This document shows positions 23,686 through 35,429 of a DNA stretch of 64,000 nt, in pieces. Under the pieces are notes generated by a model. The model saw only the letters and a list, made by a program, of their open reading frames with translations, was not told where the DNA came from and made no database searches. The DNA lies in contig CAMCWC010000006.1 of assembly GCA_945882415.1 (NCBI GenBank), forward strand, positions 1 to 64,000. The letters run 5' to 3'. A program made the position numbers and the translations under genes. Position 1 is the first letter of the stretch. Every line of letters begins with the position of its first letter. The stretch is from Chthonomonas calidirosea (GTDB taxonomy: Bacteria > Armatimonadota > Fimbriimonadia > Fimbriimonadales > Fimbriimonadaceae).

Positions 23686-24135
23686 ATGAGATGGATTCTG
23701 TCTTTCTTGGTACTTTCCTTAGGAGTATGTGGATTTGCGCAACCTGGCGGCGGAGGTGGGAGCGGCGGATCATCCGATGTGACCATTGGGTACGTCCAAC
23801 TCCGTACGGTGCTGGGTCGTCTGAACGATGGCCAAAAGGTGTCAGGCTCGTTGGCGGAGTTTAACGGTGAGGCACAGACGCTTGGGTTGCCAGGGCATGA
23901 AGAGGCAGGGCCCGAAGAATACGTCAATGCACGTCTGGATGAGTTTAAGATCGAAATTTCTGGAGAGGTTGTTCATCAGTGGTCGGGAACTGGAATCGGC
24001 GGCTATGCATCTGTCTCATTTGCTAGTACGCACTTTTCTCACGGAGCGGCGATACCGCTTAAAGTTTCTGCAAAATGGAGCTTGCAGAAAAAAAATATCA
24101 TGGCACGCAAACTTATGAGCCGGGGCCGAGTCTAA
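23686..24135 (+). CDS. N-terminal part of a secreted CHAT/caspase-like protein, out of frame with the rest
   Basis: ATG 23686 begins MRWILSFLVLSLGVCGFAQP, a signal peptide, then a Gly/Ser-rich linker and a beta-rich region (VTIGYVQLRTVLGRL, DEFKIEISGEVVHQW). The native similarity stops at the A8 run at 24088-24095. After it this frame yields ~15 unrelated residues and stops at 24133-24135. Adding one A (A9) would continue straight into the frame of 24075-24893, giving one 402-residue protein. The gene starts 58 bases after the transporter ATPase and is not obviously related to it. Confidence 0.6.
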   Translation: MRWILSFLVLSLGVCGFAQPGGGGGSGGSSDVTIGYVQLRTVLGRLNDGQKVSGSLAEFNGEAQTLGLPGHEEAGPEEYVNARLDEFKIEISGEVVHQWSGTGIGGYASVSFASTHFSHGAAIPLKVSAKWSLQKKNIMARKLMSRGRV

Positions 24136-24893
24136 GTCGCCAGATCACGGTTTACGCATACAACGTTGGGCTGGCATTGCATACAGACGAGATCTTTTCT
24201 GGCAGCGCCTACAGCGTTCCTAATCCCCCTAATCAGGATCAGGACAATTGGGACACGATTTCCAAGTTGGCTTCAATCAAGGCACAGACGGCCTTCTCAG
24301 ATATGAATCACCTACTTGGTGGTGGCGCATCAATGCTAAAGCCAGAATTGCTTCAGAGGTTGGGTCCCTTGACGGTGTTCTTTGCCTTTACACATGGCGA
24401 GTCAATAAACTTTAGAGCAACCCGGGACGCTTCCTTGTCCTTTGCGGCCAGCAACAATGAAGTCCTCTCTGCAGTTTCTTCTCGTAACTTGTCAATTCCA
24501 AATCCTAACATCGTTGTGATGCACGCTTGCGAAACTCTTCAGACAGATGGCTTGGCATCGACTGCATTTAAGCTGACGGACGGAACTACCGCTATTCGGA
24601 ATAAAGCGTACGCCGGCTTCAAAACGAAAATTCATAGTTGGACTATGGAGTGGAATGGCAATCCTTCGGTTACCTTGGATAATCACGCAACTATGGTTTA
24701 TAATCTATTGGCATCTGGTAAAGTGATTAGTGAGGCGGTTGCCGTAGCAAACAGTACTTTTAAACCTCGGAGCCAATTCGTAAACTCGGCGCAAGATATG
24801 AAAACTTATGGAGATGGCAATGCCCGGCTCATCAACGTCTATAACGGTCAATCCATTTCGACTACGTGGTACAAGGTGGCGGCGCCAATATGA
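24075..24893 (+). CDS. C-terminal CHAT/caspase-like domain of the same interrupted gene
   Basis: The frame carries YHGTQTYEPGPSLSRQITVY onward. LTVFFAFTHGESINFRA has a His-Gly at 107-108, and PNIVVMHACETLQTDG has Cys152, 45 residues later. This is the strand-His-Gly ... strand-x-Ala-Cys-Glu-Thr arrangement of CHAT and other clan CD peptidases. The upstream frame supplies the signal peptide, so the whole would act in the periplasm or outside. The nominal ATG 24075 lies inside the upstream coding part and has no ribosome site. The stop overlaps the next start (ATGA). Peptidase activity is inferred from two motifs only. Confidence 0.6.
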   Translation: MELAEKKYHGTQTYEPGPSLSRQITVYAYNVGLALHTDEIFSGSAYSVPNPPNQDQDNWDTISKLASIKAQTAFSDMNHLLGGGASMLKPELLQRLGPLTVFFAFTHGESINFRATRDASLSFAASNNEVLSAVSSRNLSIPNPNIVVMHACETLQTDGLASTAFKLTDGTTAIRNKAYAGFKTKIHSWTMEWNGNPSVTLDNHATMVYNLLASGKVISEAVAVANSTFKPRSQFVNSAQDMKTYGDGNARLINVYNGQSISTTWYKVAAPI

Positions 24894-26128
24894 ATAGCGT
24901 AGTGCTAGCCGGATTATGCCTTTCTAGCAGTCTGTTAACACCAGGTCCCCAGGACCCGAAGGCAGACTTTGAATCGTTCCTGTCACTTGCATTCCAGGGC
25001 AGTTTGCCAAAATCTGATTACGATCCCAAATGGCTTGAGAACCCAGTCTCCGAGAAACTAACCTATACATTTGGCGACCTGCAGAATTGTACGGTAACGC
25101 ATTACAATGACTTCTTTGTTTACACGCAAAATGACTCGAAGGCTATCGTGGCATTCCATTCGAATCGAAGTGCCCGGCTAGGCAGGCGAAATCCCGTAGT
25201 CGACGGGAAGACGGTTGATTCCGTTGTGCCCTATAAGCTGTCAGACAGTGATGCGGATCGGATTGCGCAACGCATTTACAATCTTGCGGGTTATCCGGGC
25301 GAAATCTTTATCCGTTGGCGCAAACCGAACGAAGGTAATGAGTCGAGTTCGCTTGAGATTCAGTACCTACCAATGGTAAACGGCGTTCCTTATGAAACAG
25401 GACAAACTGAGCTGCTCTTGCTGGATCAAGAGAATGGCCAGCTGAACATGTTTCGGGGACCGAGCCAATTCCTTCCAAAACCTCCAAAAACATTTGTTCC
25501 CAAGGTATCAAAGGAGGATGCAGAATGGGCTGGGGTGATGGCAACGGCTGCTAGTTTTGAAGCGGCCCTACTTCCAGGGGGCGGTATTCAGACTGCCTTG
25601 TGTCTGTGGAAACCTTCCGGGCTAGAAAGTACTCGCTACAGTAAGCGATGGCCATCGGCAAGTAACCTGAGGGCAAGCCACAATAACGAAGCTATCTTGG
25701 CCTATGAGATGCAATTTAAGGATCCAAGATTTGGCGAAACTGGCGGTGAACCCAACATGTTCTACTATGTTTATGTCGACGCAATTGATGGGAGCGTAGT
25801 TCAGATCAATCGATTCCCCGGCGTGGCATTCCGAGGCGGCGGAGGAACGCAGTCACCTACGACAATGCCGGTACCGAGCGGGCAGCGGACTTGGAAGGTG
25901 GGCAGCAAAGGGGGGAACTGGTCAGGCTACAGGACCGGGAAATTTGAGGAAGTACCGAGCCAGGAGTTCAAACCGGAAGCAAGCGTCCTGCTCGCAACGC
26001 ATAACTTCGCGGCGACGGTTGAGTGGGATGGGGCTCGGGAGTTAGTTCGGTTCGGCAAGACCGTTTACCGTCCAACTGGAGAGTTTACGAACGCGTTCAT
26101 CCAGAAAGCGAAGCCGCCGAAGGAGTAG
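24890..26128 (+). CDS. Secreted protein of unknown function coupled to the CHAT-like gene
   Basis: 412 residues from ATG 24890, which overlaps the preceding stop (ATGA). It begins MNSVVLAGLCLSSSLLTPGP, a signal-like segment. The region FGDLQNCTVTHYNDFFVYT, LSDSDADRIAQRIYNLAGYP and the late NMFYYVYVDAIDGSVVQINR resemble PepSY-type folds, which often act as inhibitors or propeptides of secreted peptidases. That reading is tentative but fits its coupling to a protease-like gene. A strong hairpin follows directly after the stop. Confidence 0.65.
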   Translation: MNSVVLAGLCLSSSLLTPGPQDPKADFESFLSLAFQGSLPKSDYDPKWLENPVSEKLTYTFGDLQNCTVTHYNDFFVYTQNDSKAIVAFHSNRSARLGRRNPVVDGKTVDSVVPYKLSDSDADRIAQRIYNLAGYPGEIFIRWRKPNEGNESSSLEIQYLPMVNGVPYETGQTELLLLDQENGQLNMFRGPSQFLPKPPKTFVPKVSKEDAEWAGVMATAASFEAALLPGGGIQTALCLWKPSGLESTRYSKRWPSASNLRASHNNEAILAYEMQFKDPRFGETGGEPNMFYYVYVDAIDGSVVQINRFPGVAFRGGGGTQSPTTMPVPSGQRTWKVGSKGGNWSGYRTGKFEEVPSQEFKPEASVLLATHNFAATVEWDGARELVRFGKTVYRPTGEFTNAFIQKAKPPKE

Positions 26129-26160
26129 TTCGGGAGCGAAGCGTTGGCTTGCTCCCGAAC
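26128..26160. terminator. Long hairpin between convergent genes
   Basis: GTTCGGGAGC and GCTCCCGAAC pair perfectly, and AAGC with GCTT extend the stem past a single bulged G to a GTTG loop. It starts on the last base of the stop codon of the secreted protein and lies 15 bases before the end of the convergent ThuA gene, so it may serve both. No U-tract follows. Confidence 0.7.
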
Positions 26161-26174
26161 AGTTGAAGCAAGAA

Positions 26175-26915
26175 TCAGCTCTGCTTGCCGGCCCAGAGGG
26201 TGCCGTTGAAGATGATCTGCTTGACGGAATCGTGGAAGTACGTTCCGTAGGTTTCGTGTCCTGGGCGGAAGTAGAAGACGCGGCCGATGCCTTCGCCTTG
26301 TCCAACGCCGCCGCCGGGGCCGGAGGTGAATTCTGGGTCAACACCCTTGCCGACGGTCCAAACGAGGCCGCAGGGGAAGTACTCGCCGCCGAGCGGGAAG
26401 TAGCTCTGGAAGATCATGGCTTCAGCTGGCGGAACGTCGAACGGCGCGCCGTACATTTCTTCGGCCTCAAGGGTGAAGTTGCTCACGCCGAGAGCGATTG
26501 GGTGCTGAGCAGCGCACACGGTGATTTCTTCCGTGTCGGTGCTTTCTCGCCAGCCGCCCTTTAGGTGGCCGGTTGCGCCGAGGACGGCGCGGAATGGTTT
26601 GCTATAGTGACCGCTGTGGAGGCAGACGAAGCCGAGGCCGTGCTCTTGCACCCGGACCTTAATCTTTTCGGCAAGTTCGTCGCTCACTTCGCCGTGTCGA
26701 GCGTGGCCCCACCAGAGGAGGACGTCGGCGGAATTCAGAAGCTCGTCAGGCAGGCCCTGATCGGCTTCGTCGAGTCCAACGGCATGGACTTCGAGCAGGC
26801 CGTCGGTGTCGAGCTCCTTGAGTCCGTCGGCGATTGCGCCGCGGAGGCTGGTTGGGTAAAGCTCCTTGGGAGCGTGCGCGGGATATTCGTCCCAAACGAG
26901 AACTTTGAGTGCCAT
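26175..26915 (-). CDS. ThuA-like family protein
   Basis: 246 residues of the ThuA-like glutamine-amidotransferase fold: KVLVWDEYPAHAPKELYP, ADVLLWWGHARHGEVSDE, GFVCLHSGHYSKPFRAVLGA, GGWRES and the late VFYFRPGHETYGTYFHDSVK. ThuA was linked to disaccharide utilisation in rhizobia; the reaction of most homologues is unknown. There is no signal peptide. It is a single gene between the secreted-protein operon and rnpB, with rnpB on the same strand upstream. Confidence 0.88.
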   Translation of the reverse strand: MALKVLVWDEYPAHAPKELYPTSLRGAIADGLKELDTDGLLEVHAVGLDEADQGLPDELLNSADVLLWWGHARHGEVSDELAEKIKVRVQEHGLGFVCLHSGHYSKPFRAVLGATGHLKGGWRESTDTEEITVCAAQHPIALGVSNFTLEAEEMYGAPFDVPPAEAMIFQSYFPLGGEYFPCGLVWTVGKGVDPEFTSGPGGGVGQGEGIGRVFYFRPGHETYGTYFHDSVKQIIFNGTLWAGKQS

Positions 26916-26959
26916 CGCGTCTATTTTGTCTTATTTGGGACGTGTAAACGGCTGGAAAA

Positions 26960-27298
26960 TCCGAGTCGGTCTATAAGCCGGATTCTGTGTTTGTGCAGCG
27001 ATTTATCTACGCGACCAACCCGGAGGATCGGCGGGCCGCGTCATCTCCTCCCTATTTGGTCTTGCTTCAGATGGGGTTTGCACGGCCGCGGAGTTACCTC
27101 CAACGCCGGTGAGCTCTTACCTCACCATTTCAACCTTACCTCCCGATAAATCGGGGTGGGCGGTATGTTTCTGTTGCACTTTCCGTCGGGTCACCCCGCC
27201 CCGGCATGAGCAAGCTCTCGCCGGGCACCTTGCCCTGTGAAGTCCGGACTTTCCTCCCCAATCATGAAGATGGGGCCGCTACCCGACCAACTCGGACT
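26960..27298 (-). ncRNA. rnpB: RNase P RNA, bacterial type A
   Basis: Catalytic RNA that trims tRNA 5' leaders. On the minus strand TCCGAGTTGGTC near 27296 pairs with GACCGACTCGGA near 26960 to form P1. Conserved blocks follow: GAGGAAAGTCCGGACTTC, CAGGGCAAGGTGCC, GGGTGACCCGACGGAAAGTG, CAACAGAAACATACCGCC, GGTAAGGTTGAAATGGTGAG, GAGGAGATGACG and the terminal AGAATCCGGCTTATAG. Length ~339 nt. Ends are set by P1 pairing and could differ by a few bases. Confidence 0.95.
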
Positions 27299-27366
27299 AT
27301 AAGTGTGACGCAACGTAACGAATCTGCGATGAGTTAACGTATCATCGAAGCGGGAGGAGATGAAGA

Positions 27367-29145
27367 TTGGCCGTAGAATCACCACGAGAAAGCCAACTTA
27401 AGGGCGCGACGGCCCTGCTCGATCACCTCCGAACAAATCCGGGCGAGGCGCGTCGTCCAGCGGATGAGTTGGCCGTCCGGTTCGGCCTGTCGGCAGGGTT
27501 CGTGGAGAGTGTCGTGGAGAACGCGTCCGTCAATTCGGCGGCAGTTGATCCAATTCTCCGCAAGAAGGTTTCGTTCGACTTTGCTCGGCACGGCTTCGAC
27601 TGGGTCGGGCGCCTCATCTTGCGGGCCTTTTCAAAACCGATCCTGTTTGTCGCAATCACGAACATTCTTTGCGTGCTCGGAGTCATCGGAACGGATAGTC
27701 TGATTCCAGACTCGGCAAAGCTTGCGCAATACGTTCCGGCCGATGCGCTGGCCATCCTGTTCCAGTTTTTATTCTTAGTGCTCGCTCACCTCGCTTGCTA
27801 CTTCCACCTTCGGACGGCGAAGGCGGCCTTGCAGGGTGCAGTTGTGGTGTGGGCGATGGGGTCGCTGGGGGTTGCCGCGTCCATCATGCTTTCCCAGGGG
27901 ATCAAGAGTTTGGGCGAGCGCGCGCTGTATGCCGCGTTGAGCTCGATGGGAATCTTGTTCGTCACGTTGGGTTACTTGTGCGCCGGTGTGATTGCCTCCG
28001 TGCTTGGCGGCTGGGCGCATGCCCGGAAGCAGGAACGTCGTGAGGCGAGCATGAGCCGCCAAGAGCTTTTGGAGCGATACTTCGAACTCCAGGAGCGACT
28101 GAGTAGGGGCAGCACTCAGAAGCAGGTGGGCAACTGGCTAGAACAATCTCCAACGGCTAAGTTTTTCCGTAAGTCACCGATGGCGTTCAGCGTGATCGGA
28201 ACGGTCTTGTTGTCGCTTACCGGCGCCTTGATCATGCGATCACTTCCGATCACAGATGCGCAAGAGGCCCGCACTTCGGTTCCAGCCCTTATCGGGATGG
28301 TCGTCGGCTTTGTTCTGCTGTGTCTTCGAGGCGTGCTCCACGTCGGCGCCGGAATCTTTTCCCGAAGCATCGGGCACGCGCTCTTGGTGAGCGCGGCAAT
28401 GTGCGCTGGTTCATTTGCGATGGGCTTTTTACCGATCCGACAGGCCGTCGATAATCCGTTTAGCTTTTCACAGATTTCTGCGACGCTTATCCAGCTCCTT
28501 GTTGGCGGTCTCGTTTCTGGATTTGCGGCGCTGGGAGCGGAGCTTCAGCGCAAGGCGGCCCGAGAAGAGTCGCTGGATAACAACGACGGCGCGACGCTTT
28601 TGGCCGAGATGCTGCGGATTCAGTGGCGACTTGCCGACCGGACGAATAGCACTTGCATTCTCGTGGTCGACGCGGCGAAGAGCAGCCAAATGAAGGCAAA
28701 TGCGGACCCGCTGATTGTTGAGTACAGCTTCCGCGAGTATCAGGATTGGCTTGGAAAGGTTTGTGCGCAGTTTGAAGGCAAGGTGCACTCGACGGCGGGT
28801 GATGGCGCGGTGGTGGCGTTCCCGAGTTGCGACAAGGCCTTCTTGGCAGCGCGGCGAATTCAGACTGATGTCGCGCGGTTTAACGCGAATGTGAACCGGT
28901 TGGCGGTGCCGTTTCGGCTTCGAATCGGGTTGCACGTGGGGCAGGTGGCCGGCGCGGTGGATGACGTTCAGTTCACCGAGGTCATTGACATTGCGGCGCA
29001 TATTGAGTCGGTCGCAACGGTGGGCGGGATTGCGGTGAGCGAGCCGGTGACGCTGGGTCTGCCGCAATACGAGTTCCTTCCCTTGGCCCGAGAAGTGGAC
29101 GGTCAGCGGGTGTACCTTGCGCTCTCGCCGACGGAGGAAGAGTGA
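27367..29145 (+). CDS. Membrane-bound class III nucleotide cyclase
   Basis: 592 residues. A short N-terminal region with helix-turn-helix-like spacing (ADELAVRFGLSAGFVESVVE) is followed by about eight to ten hydrophobic segments to residue ~390. A C-terminal adenylate/guanylate cyclase domain follows. Its metal-binding Asp residues are D435 (CILVVDAAKSS) and D479 (STAGDGAVVAF), and RLRIGLHVGQVAGA is the usual core strand. It probably makes cAMP or cGMP at the inner membrane. Start TTG 27367 is fixed by GGGAGGAG 7 bases upstream. The stop overlaps the lipB GTG (GTGA). Confidence 0.85.
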   Translation: MAVESPRESQLKGATALLDHLRTNPGEARRPADELAVRFGLSAGFVESVVENASVNSAAVDPILRKKVSFDFARHGFDWVGRLILRAFSKPILFVAITNILCVLGVIGTDSLIPDSAKLAQYVPADALAILFQFLFLVLAHLACYFHLRTAKAALQGAVVVWAMGSLGVAASIMLSQGIKSLGERALYAALSSMGILFVTLGYLCAGVIASVLGGWAHARKQERREASMSRQELLERYFELQERLSRGSTQKQVGNWLEQSPTAKFFRKSPMAFSVIGTVLLSLTGALIMRSLPITDAQEARTSVPALIGMVVGFVLLCLRGVLHVGAGIFSRSIGHALLVSAAMCAGSFAMGFLPIRQAVDNPFSFSQISATLIQLLVGGLVSGFAALGAELQRKAAREESLDNNDGATLLAEMLRIQWRLADRTNSTCILVVDAAKSSQMKANADPLIVEYSFREYQDWLGKVCAQFEGKVHSTAGDGAVVAFPSCDKAFLAARRIQTDVARFNANVNRLAVPFRLRIGLHVGQVAGAVDDVQFTEVIDIAAHIESVATVGGIAVSEPVTLGLPQYEFLPLAREVDGQRVYLALSPTEEE

Positions 29146-29777
29146 CGTTTCAGGTTCAAGACCTCGGCACGGTGCCCTACGATCAAGCCCTTTCGATTCA
29201 AGAACAGCTCCATTCTGAGGTTTTGTCGGGCGAAACCGAGCCGACTTTGCTGCTGCTAGAACACCCGCCGGTGCTAACGCTCGGGGCGAATTTTCATGCC
29301 GAGAATTTGCACCACCCGGTTGAGGAGTACGAGAAGCGCGGGATTCAGGTTTTCAAGTCCGACCGAGGGGGAGATGTGACTTACCACGGGCCGGGGCAGT
29401 TGGTGGCGTATCCCATTTTTCCGCTGGATTTCATCGGGCGGGACCTTCACGCTTGGTTGCGCTTGCTGGAAGAAGCGGTGATTTCGACGGTGTTTGAGCT
29501 TGGCGTCGGGGCGCGAAGGTTTCCGCCGAACACCGGGGTTTGGGTCGAGGATCGGAAGATCTGCGCGATGGGGATTAAGGTGAAGCGGTGGGTCTCGATG
29601 CACGGCTTGGCGCTGAACTGCGACGCGGACCTTTCGCCGTTTCTCTGGATTACGCCTTGCGGCATTGCGGATTACGGGGTGACGTCGCTCACGGCGGAAG
29701 TTGGACAGCGGGTGCCGGTAAATGAGGTGAAGCCGATTCTTACCGAGGCGTTAAGGGGGCTGGTATCGCCCTCCTGA
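29142..29777 (+). CDS. lipB: Octanoyl-[acyl-carrier protein]:protein octanoyltransferase
   Basis: Transfers octanoyl groups to lipoyl domains, the first step of lipoic acid synthesis. 211 residues with RGGDVTYHGPGQLVAYPI at 75-92, the catalytic Lys139 in DRKICAMGIK, SMHGLALN and the acyl-accepting Cys173 in TPCGIADYGVTS. GTG 29142 overlaps the cyclase stop. Cytoplasmic. It leads into rnhB and yraN with tight spacing. Confidence 0.96.
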   Translation: MTFQVQDLGTVPYDQALSIQEQLHSEVLSGETEPTLLLLEHPPVLTLGANFHAENLHHPVEEYEKRGIQVFKSDRGGDVTYHGPGQLVAYPIFPLDFIGRDLHAWLRLLEEAVISTVFELGVGARRFPPNTGVWVEDRKICAMGIKVKRWVSMHGLALNCDADLSPFLWITPCGIADYGVTSLTAEVGQRVPVNEVKPILTEALRGLVSPS

Positions 29778-29791
29778 TCGCGACGCCGGGG

Positions 29792-30364
29792 GTGGCGGGG
29801 GCAGATGAAGCGGGCCGTGGGCCGCTGGCGGGGCCGGTCGTCGCGGCGGCGGTGTTGTTGCCCGAAGGTTTTGACTTGACCGGGATTCGGGATAGCAAAC
29901 AGCTTGACTTAGCTGCGCGAGAGCGGGCGTTTGGCCGGATCGTTGTCGAGGCACGGTTCGAGATTGAGCTTGCCGAGATCGAGGAGATCGATCGGCTGAA
30001 CATCTTGCATGCCAGCCTGGCGGCGATGGCGAGGGCGATTCGGAGGCTGGGGGTCGGGAAGGTTCTGATTGATGGCAACCAGACTCCGCGTGACCTTGGC
30101 TGTGAATCGGAGACGGTGGTGAAAGGGGACGGGAAATATGCCGCCATCGCCGCGGCGAGCATCTTGGCCAAGGTCACGCGGGACCGGTTGATGACCGAGT
30201 TCGACGCGGTCTATCCGGGGTACGGCTTCGCGCGGAACTTTGGGTATCCGACGCCGGATCATCTTGAAGCGTTGGCGCGGCTTGGGGCCTGCGAGATACA
30301 CCGGCGCAGCTTTGCCCCGGTCCAGCGCGCGCTGGGCACGGAGCCGCAGCCGGCGCTGTTTTAG
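29792..30364 (+). CDS. rnhB: Ribonuclease HII
   Basis: Removes ribonucleotides from RNA-DNA hybrids. 190 residues; AGADEAGRGPLAGPVVAAAV holds catalytic Asp5 and Glu6, VLIDGN gives the third Asp, and YAAIAAASILAKVTRDRLM supplies the Lys and final Asp. GTG 29792 is the usual family start; a CTG codon at 29774 would lengthen it by six residues. It lies 14 bases after lipB. Confidence 0.95.
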   Translation: MAGADEAGRGPLAGPVVAAAVLLPEGFDLTGIRDSKQLDLAARERAFGRIVVEARFEIELAEIEEIDRLNILHASLAAMARAIRRLGVGKVLIDGNQTPRDLGCESETVVKGDGKYAAIAAASILAKVTRDRLMTEFDAVYPGYGFARNFGYPTPDHLEALARLGACEIHRRSFAPVQRALGTEPQPALF

Positions 30365-30373
30365 GAGCAAGCC

Positions 30374-30793
30374 ATGATCAGCACCGAGCGGCCAGCGGGG
30401 GACCAGAAGGCGATCAATCGCGAGATGCTCGTGCATCTGCTGATCGCGGGGGTGGTTCTGTTTGGGCTCGGCGCGGCGAGCGTCGCGTGGCTGTCGCGGG
30501 AAAATGAGCGGAAGTCCCGGGCGGGGATGGAGCGGCTGCGGCCGTTGTTAGAGGCCGAACAGTACGCAGCGGCCGTAGAGCAGAACCTGATTTCGCCACG
30601 CGGAGCGTATGACCTCGGTCGGTTGGAGAAGCTGTTGGGGCCGATAGATTCCGTGACTTCGAAGCTGTCGAACTGCCACTCGGCGAGCACAGTGTGCGTT
30701 TTCGAGCTGCAGGTGACACGTCCGCGAGGTAAGCACGGGATGCGGCTGTACTTCCGCGGGCAGCGGTGCACCCATGTCGAGGTGCAGAAATGA
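30374..30793 (+). CDS. Small single-pass membrane protein
   Basis: 139 residues, family not recognised. One transmembrane segment (MLVHLLIAGVVLFGLGAASVAWL, residues 18-40) follows a hydrophilic start. The ~95-residue outer part contains Cys in LSNCHSASTVCVFELQVTR and RGQRCTHVEV, which could form a disulfide. It starts 9 bases after rnhB, and its stop overlaps the yraN ATG (ATGA), so it is part of the same unit. Confidence 0.7.
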   Translation: MISTERPAGDQKAINREMLVHLLIAGVVLFGLGAASVAWLSRENERKSRAGMERLRPLLEAEQYAAAVEQNLISPRGAYDLGRLEKLLGPIDSVTSKLSNCHSASTVCVFELQVTRPRGKHGMRLYFRGQRCTHVEVQK

Positions 30794-31134
30794 GTACGCG
30801 GATGGAACTTGGCCGGGCGGCCGAGGACGCGGCGGCGAACTACCTGCTCTCACTCGGCTACACCTTGGTCACCCGCCGCTGGAAACGCCCCGGCGGCGAG
30901 TTGGACTTGGTGGCAATGGACGGGGAGACGCTGGTTTTTGTCGAGGTGAAAGCGACCTCTGCGCCGGGTTTTCCGCCGGAAGATGCGGTCTCGGATTCGA
31001 AGTTCCGGCACTTGGAGACCGTGGCGTCGCGTTTCGTCTCGGAGCATGGGCTGGAGGAGACTCCGCAGCGGTTTGATCTGATTGCGCTCGACGGTGAAGG
31101 GCTTCGGCACTACGAGGATTTTCTGCGGTTTTAG
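30790..31134 (+). CDS. yraN: UPF0102 family nuclease-fold protein
   Basis: 114 residues from ATG 30790, which overlaps the preceding stop. It has the family blocks GRAAEDAAANYLLSLGYTLV, WKRPGGELDLVAMDG and LVFVEVKATS, the GExDLV...VEVK signature of restriction-endonuclease-like folds. YraN often sits next to rnhB and is suspected to act in DNA processing or uptake, but no activity is firmly known. The longer frame from 30766 is less likely. Confidence 0.92.
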   Translation: MSTRMELGRAAEDAAANYLLSLGYTLVTRRWKRPGGELDLVAMDGETLVFVEVKATSAPGFPPEDAVSDSKFRHLETVASRFVSEHGLEETPQRFDLIALDGEGLRHYEDFLRF

Positions 31135-31199
31135 CTACGGCGTGGCGATGGCGTCCCGTAGATTGCCTTCGTTTTCTGCCGTCTTCGGCCAGCCGTGAA

Positions 31200-32927
<1,728 letters not shown>

Positions 32928-33074
32928 CTAGGGAAGGTTATGAAACTCGAAGCTCTGGAGAATTTTGGAACCTAGGATTCTGGCGTTTTGTTAAGGTTCG
33001 CTCATTGCAAGAGGAAAATTGCGAACCGGGAATCTGTGAGTTCGTCAAGTAAGTAGGGAATAGGGGAGGAGCCA

Positions 33075-33980
33075 ATGAGCCTCGTTATCGAAAGAGCCAC
33101 CGCAGGTTGGATTAACCGGACGGAGTATCCGTTCAAGAGTCATTTTATTGGGGTCGACGGAGGGAACATGCACTTTGTCGACGAGGGATCGGGTGACCCG
33201 ATTGTCTTTGTCCACGGCACGCCGACGTGGTCCTATGAGTGGCGGCACGCGATTCGCGACTTGCGATCGGACTACCGCTGCGTGGCGATGGACGCCATCG
33301 GTTTTGGCCTCTCGGACAAGCCAGAAAACTGGAGCTACAGCCCGGTTTGCCATGCGCGGAACCTGAAGGTCCTGATCGACGAGCGCGGATTGGAGAACGT
33401 GACCCTGGTGCTGCACGGCATGGGCGGGCCAATTGGGCTCGAATACGCCCTTAACAACATGCCGAACGTACGACGGATTGTGATGATCAATTCTTGGGCT
33501 TGGAACCTGAAGGGCGACCCAGCGGCCGAGCGCATTTGGAAGATCGCCGCCGGTCCGCTGGGCATGATGATCTTCTTCAACATCAATGCAGCGAAGAAGC
33601 TGATGAAGACGATGTTTGGCGATAAGTCGAAGTTCACCGAGGCGGTGTCGGCGGCTTACGCTACGCCATTCGACGAGAAGGAAGCGCGGCACGGGTTGCA
33701 CAAGCAGTTCCGTCAGATTTTAGAAAGCGGTCCGGTTTTCGATGAGATCTGGTCTCGGCGAGAAGAGCTGAAAGGCTTGCCGATGCAGTTCATCTGGGGC
33801 ATGGCCGACCCCGCTTTTGGCGAGAAGGCGCTCAACCGGTTTTGGCGGGAGTTCCCGCTCGCTGAAGTCGCGCGGCTGGCGGGCTGCGGGCATTTCGTGA
33901 CGGAAGAGCGCCCGGTGGAGACGATCAAGACGTTGCGCACCTTCCTGTCGGAATCCAGCCGCAACTCGTATTTGGCCTGA
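33075..33980 (+). CDS. Alpha/beta hydrolase, haloalkane dehalogenase-like but lacking the nucleophile
   Basis: 301 residues, start ATG 33075 behind GGGGAGGAG. The fold matches dehalogenase-like hydrolases: FVHGTPTWSYEWR at 46-57 (oxyanion HGxP), MDAIGFGLSDKP at 72-83, WGMADPAF with Asp245 and GCGHFVTEERP with His273. The nucleophile elbow, HDWGG in dehalogenases, reads HGMGG (114-118), so Gly115 replaces the nucleophilic Asp. Known hydrolase chemistry therefore looks impossible. It may bind a ligand, catalyse a cofactor-free lyase-type reaction, or be inactive. Cytoplasmic. It is followed after 27 bases by asnS. Confidence 0.85.
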   Translation: MSLVIERATAGWINRTEYPFKSHFIGVDGGNMHFVDEGSGDPIVFVHGTPTWSYEWRHAIRDLRSDYRCVAMDAIGFGLSDKPENWSYSPVCHARNLKVLIDERGLENVTLVLHGMGGPIGLEYALNNMPNVRRIVMINSWAWNLKGDPAAERIWKIAAGPLGMMIFFNINAAKKLMKTMFGDKSKFTEAVSAAYATPFDEKEARHGLHKQFRQILESGPVFDEIWSRREELKGLPMQFIWGMADPAFGEKALNRFWREFPLAEVARLAGCGHFVTEERPVETIKTLRTFLSESSRNSYLA

Positions 33981-34007
33981 GCGAACGGTCGTCGGTAGAA
34001 TCTACGC

Positions 34008-35423
<1,416 letters not shown>

Positions 35424-35429
35424 GCTTTT

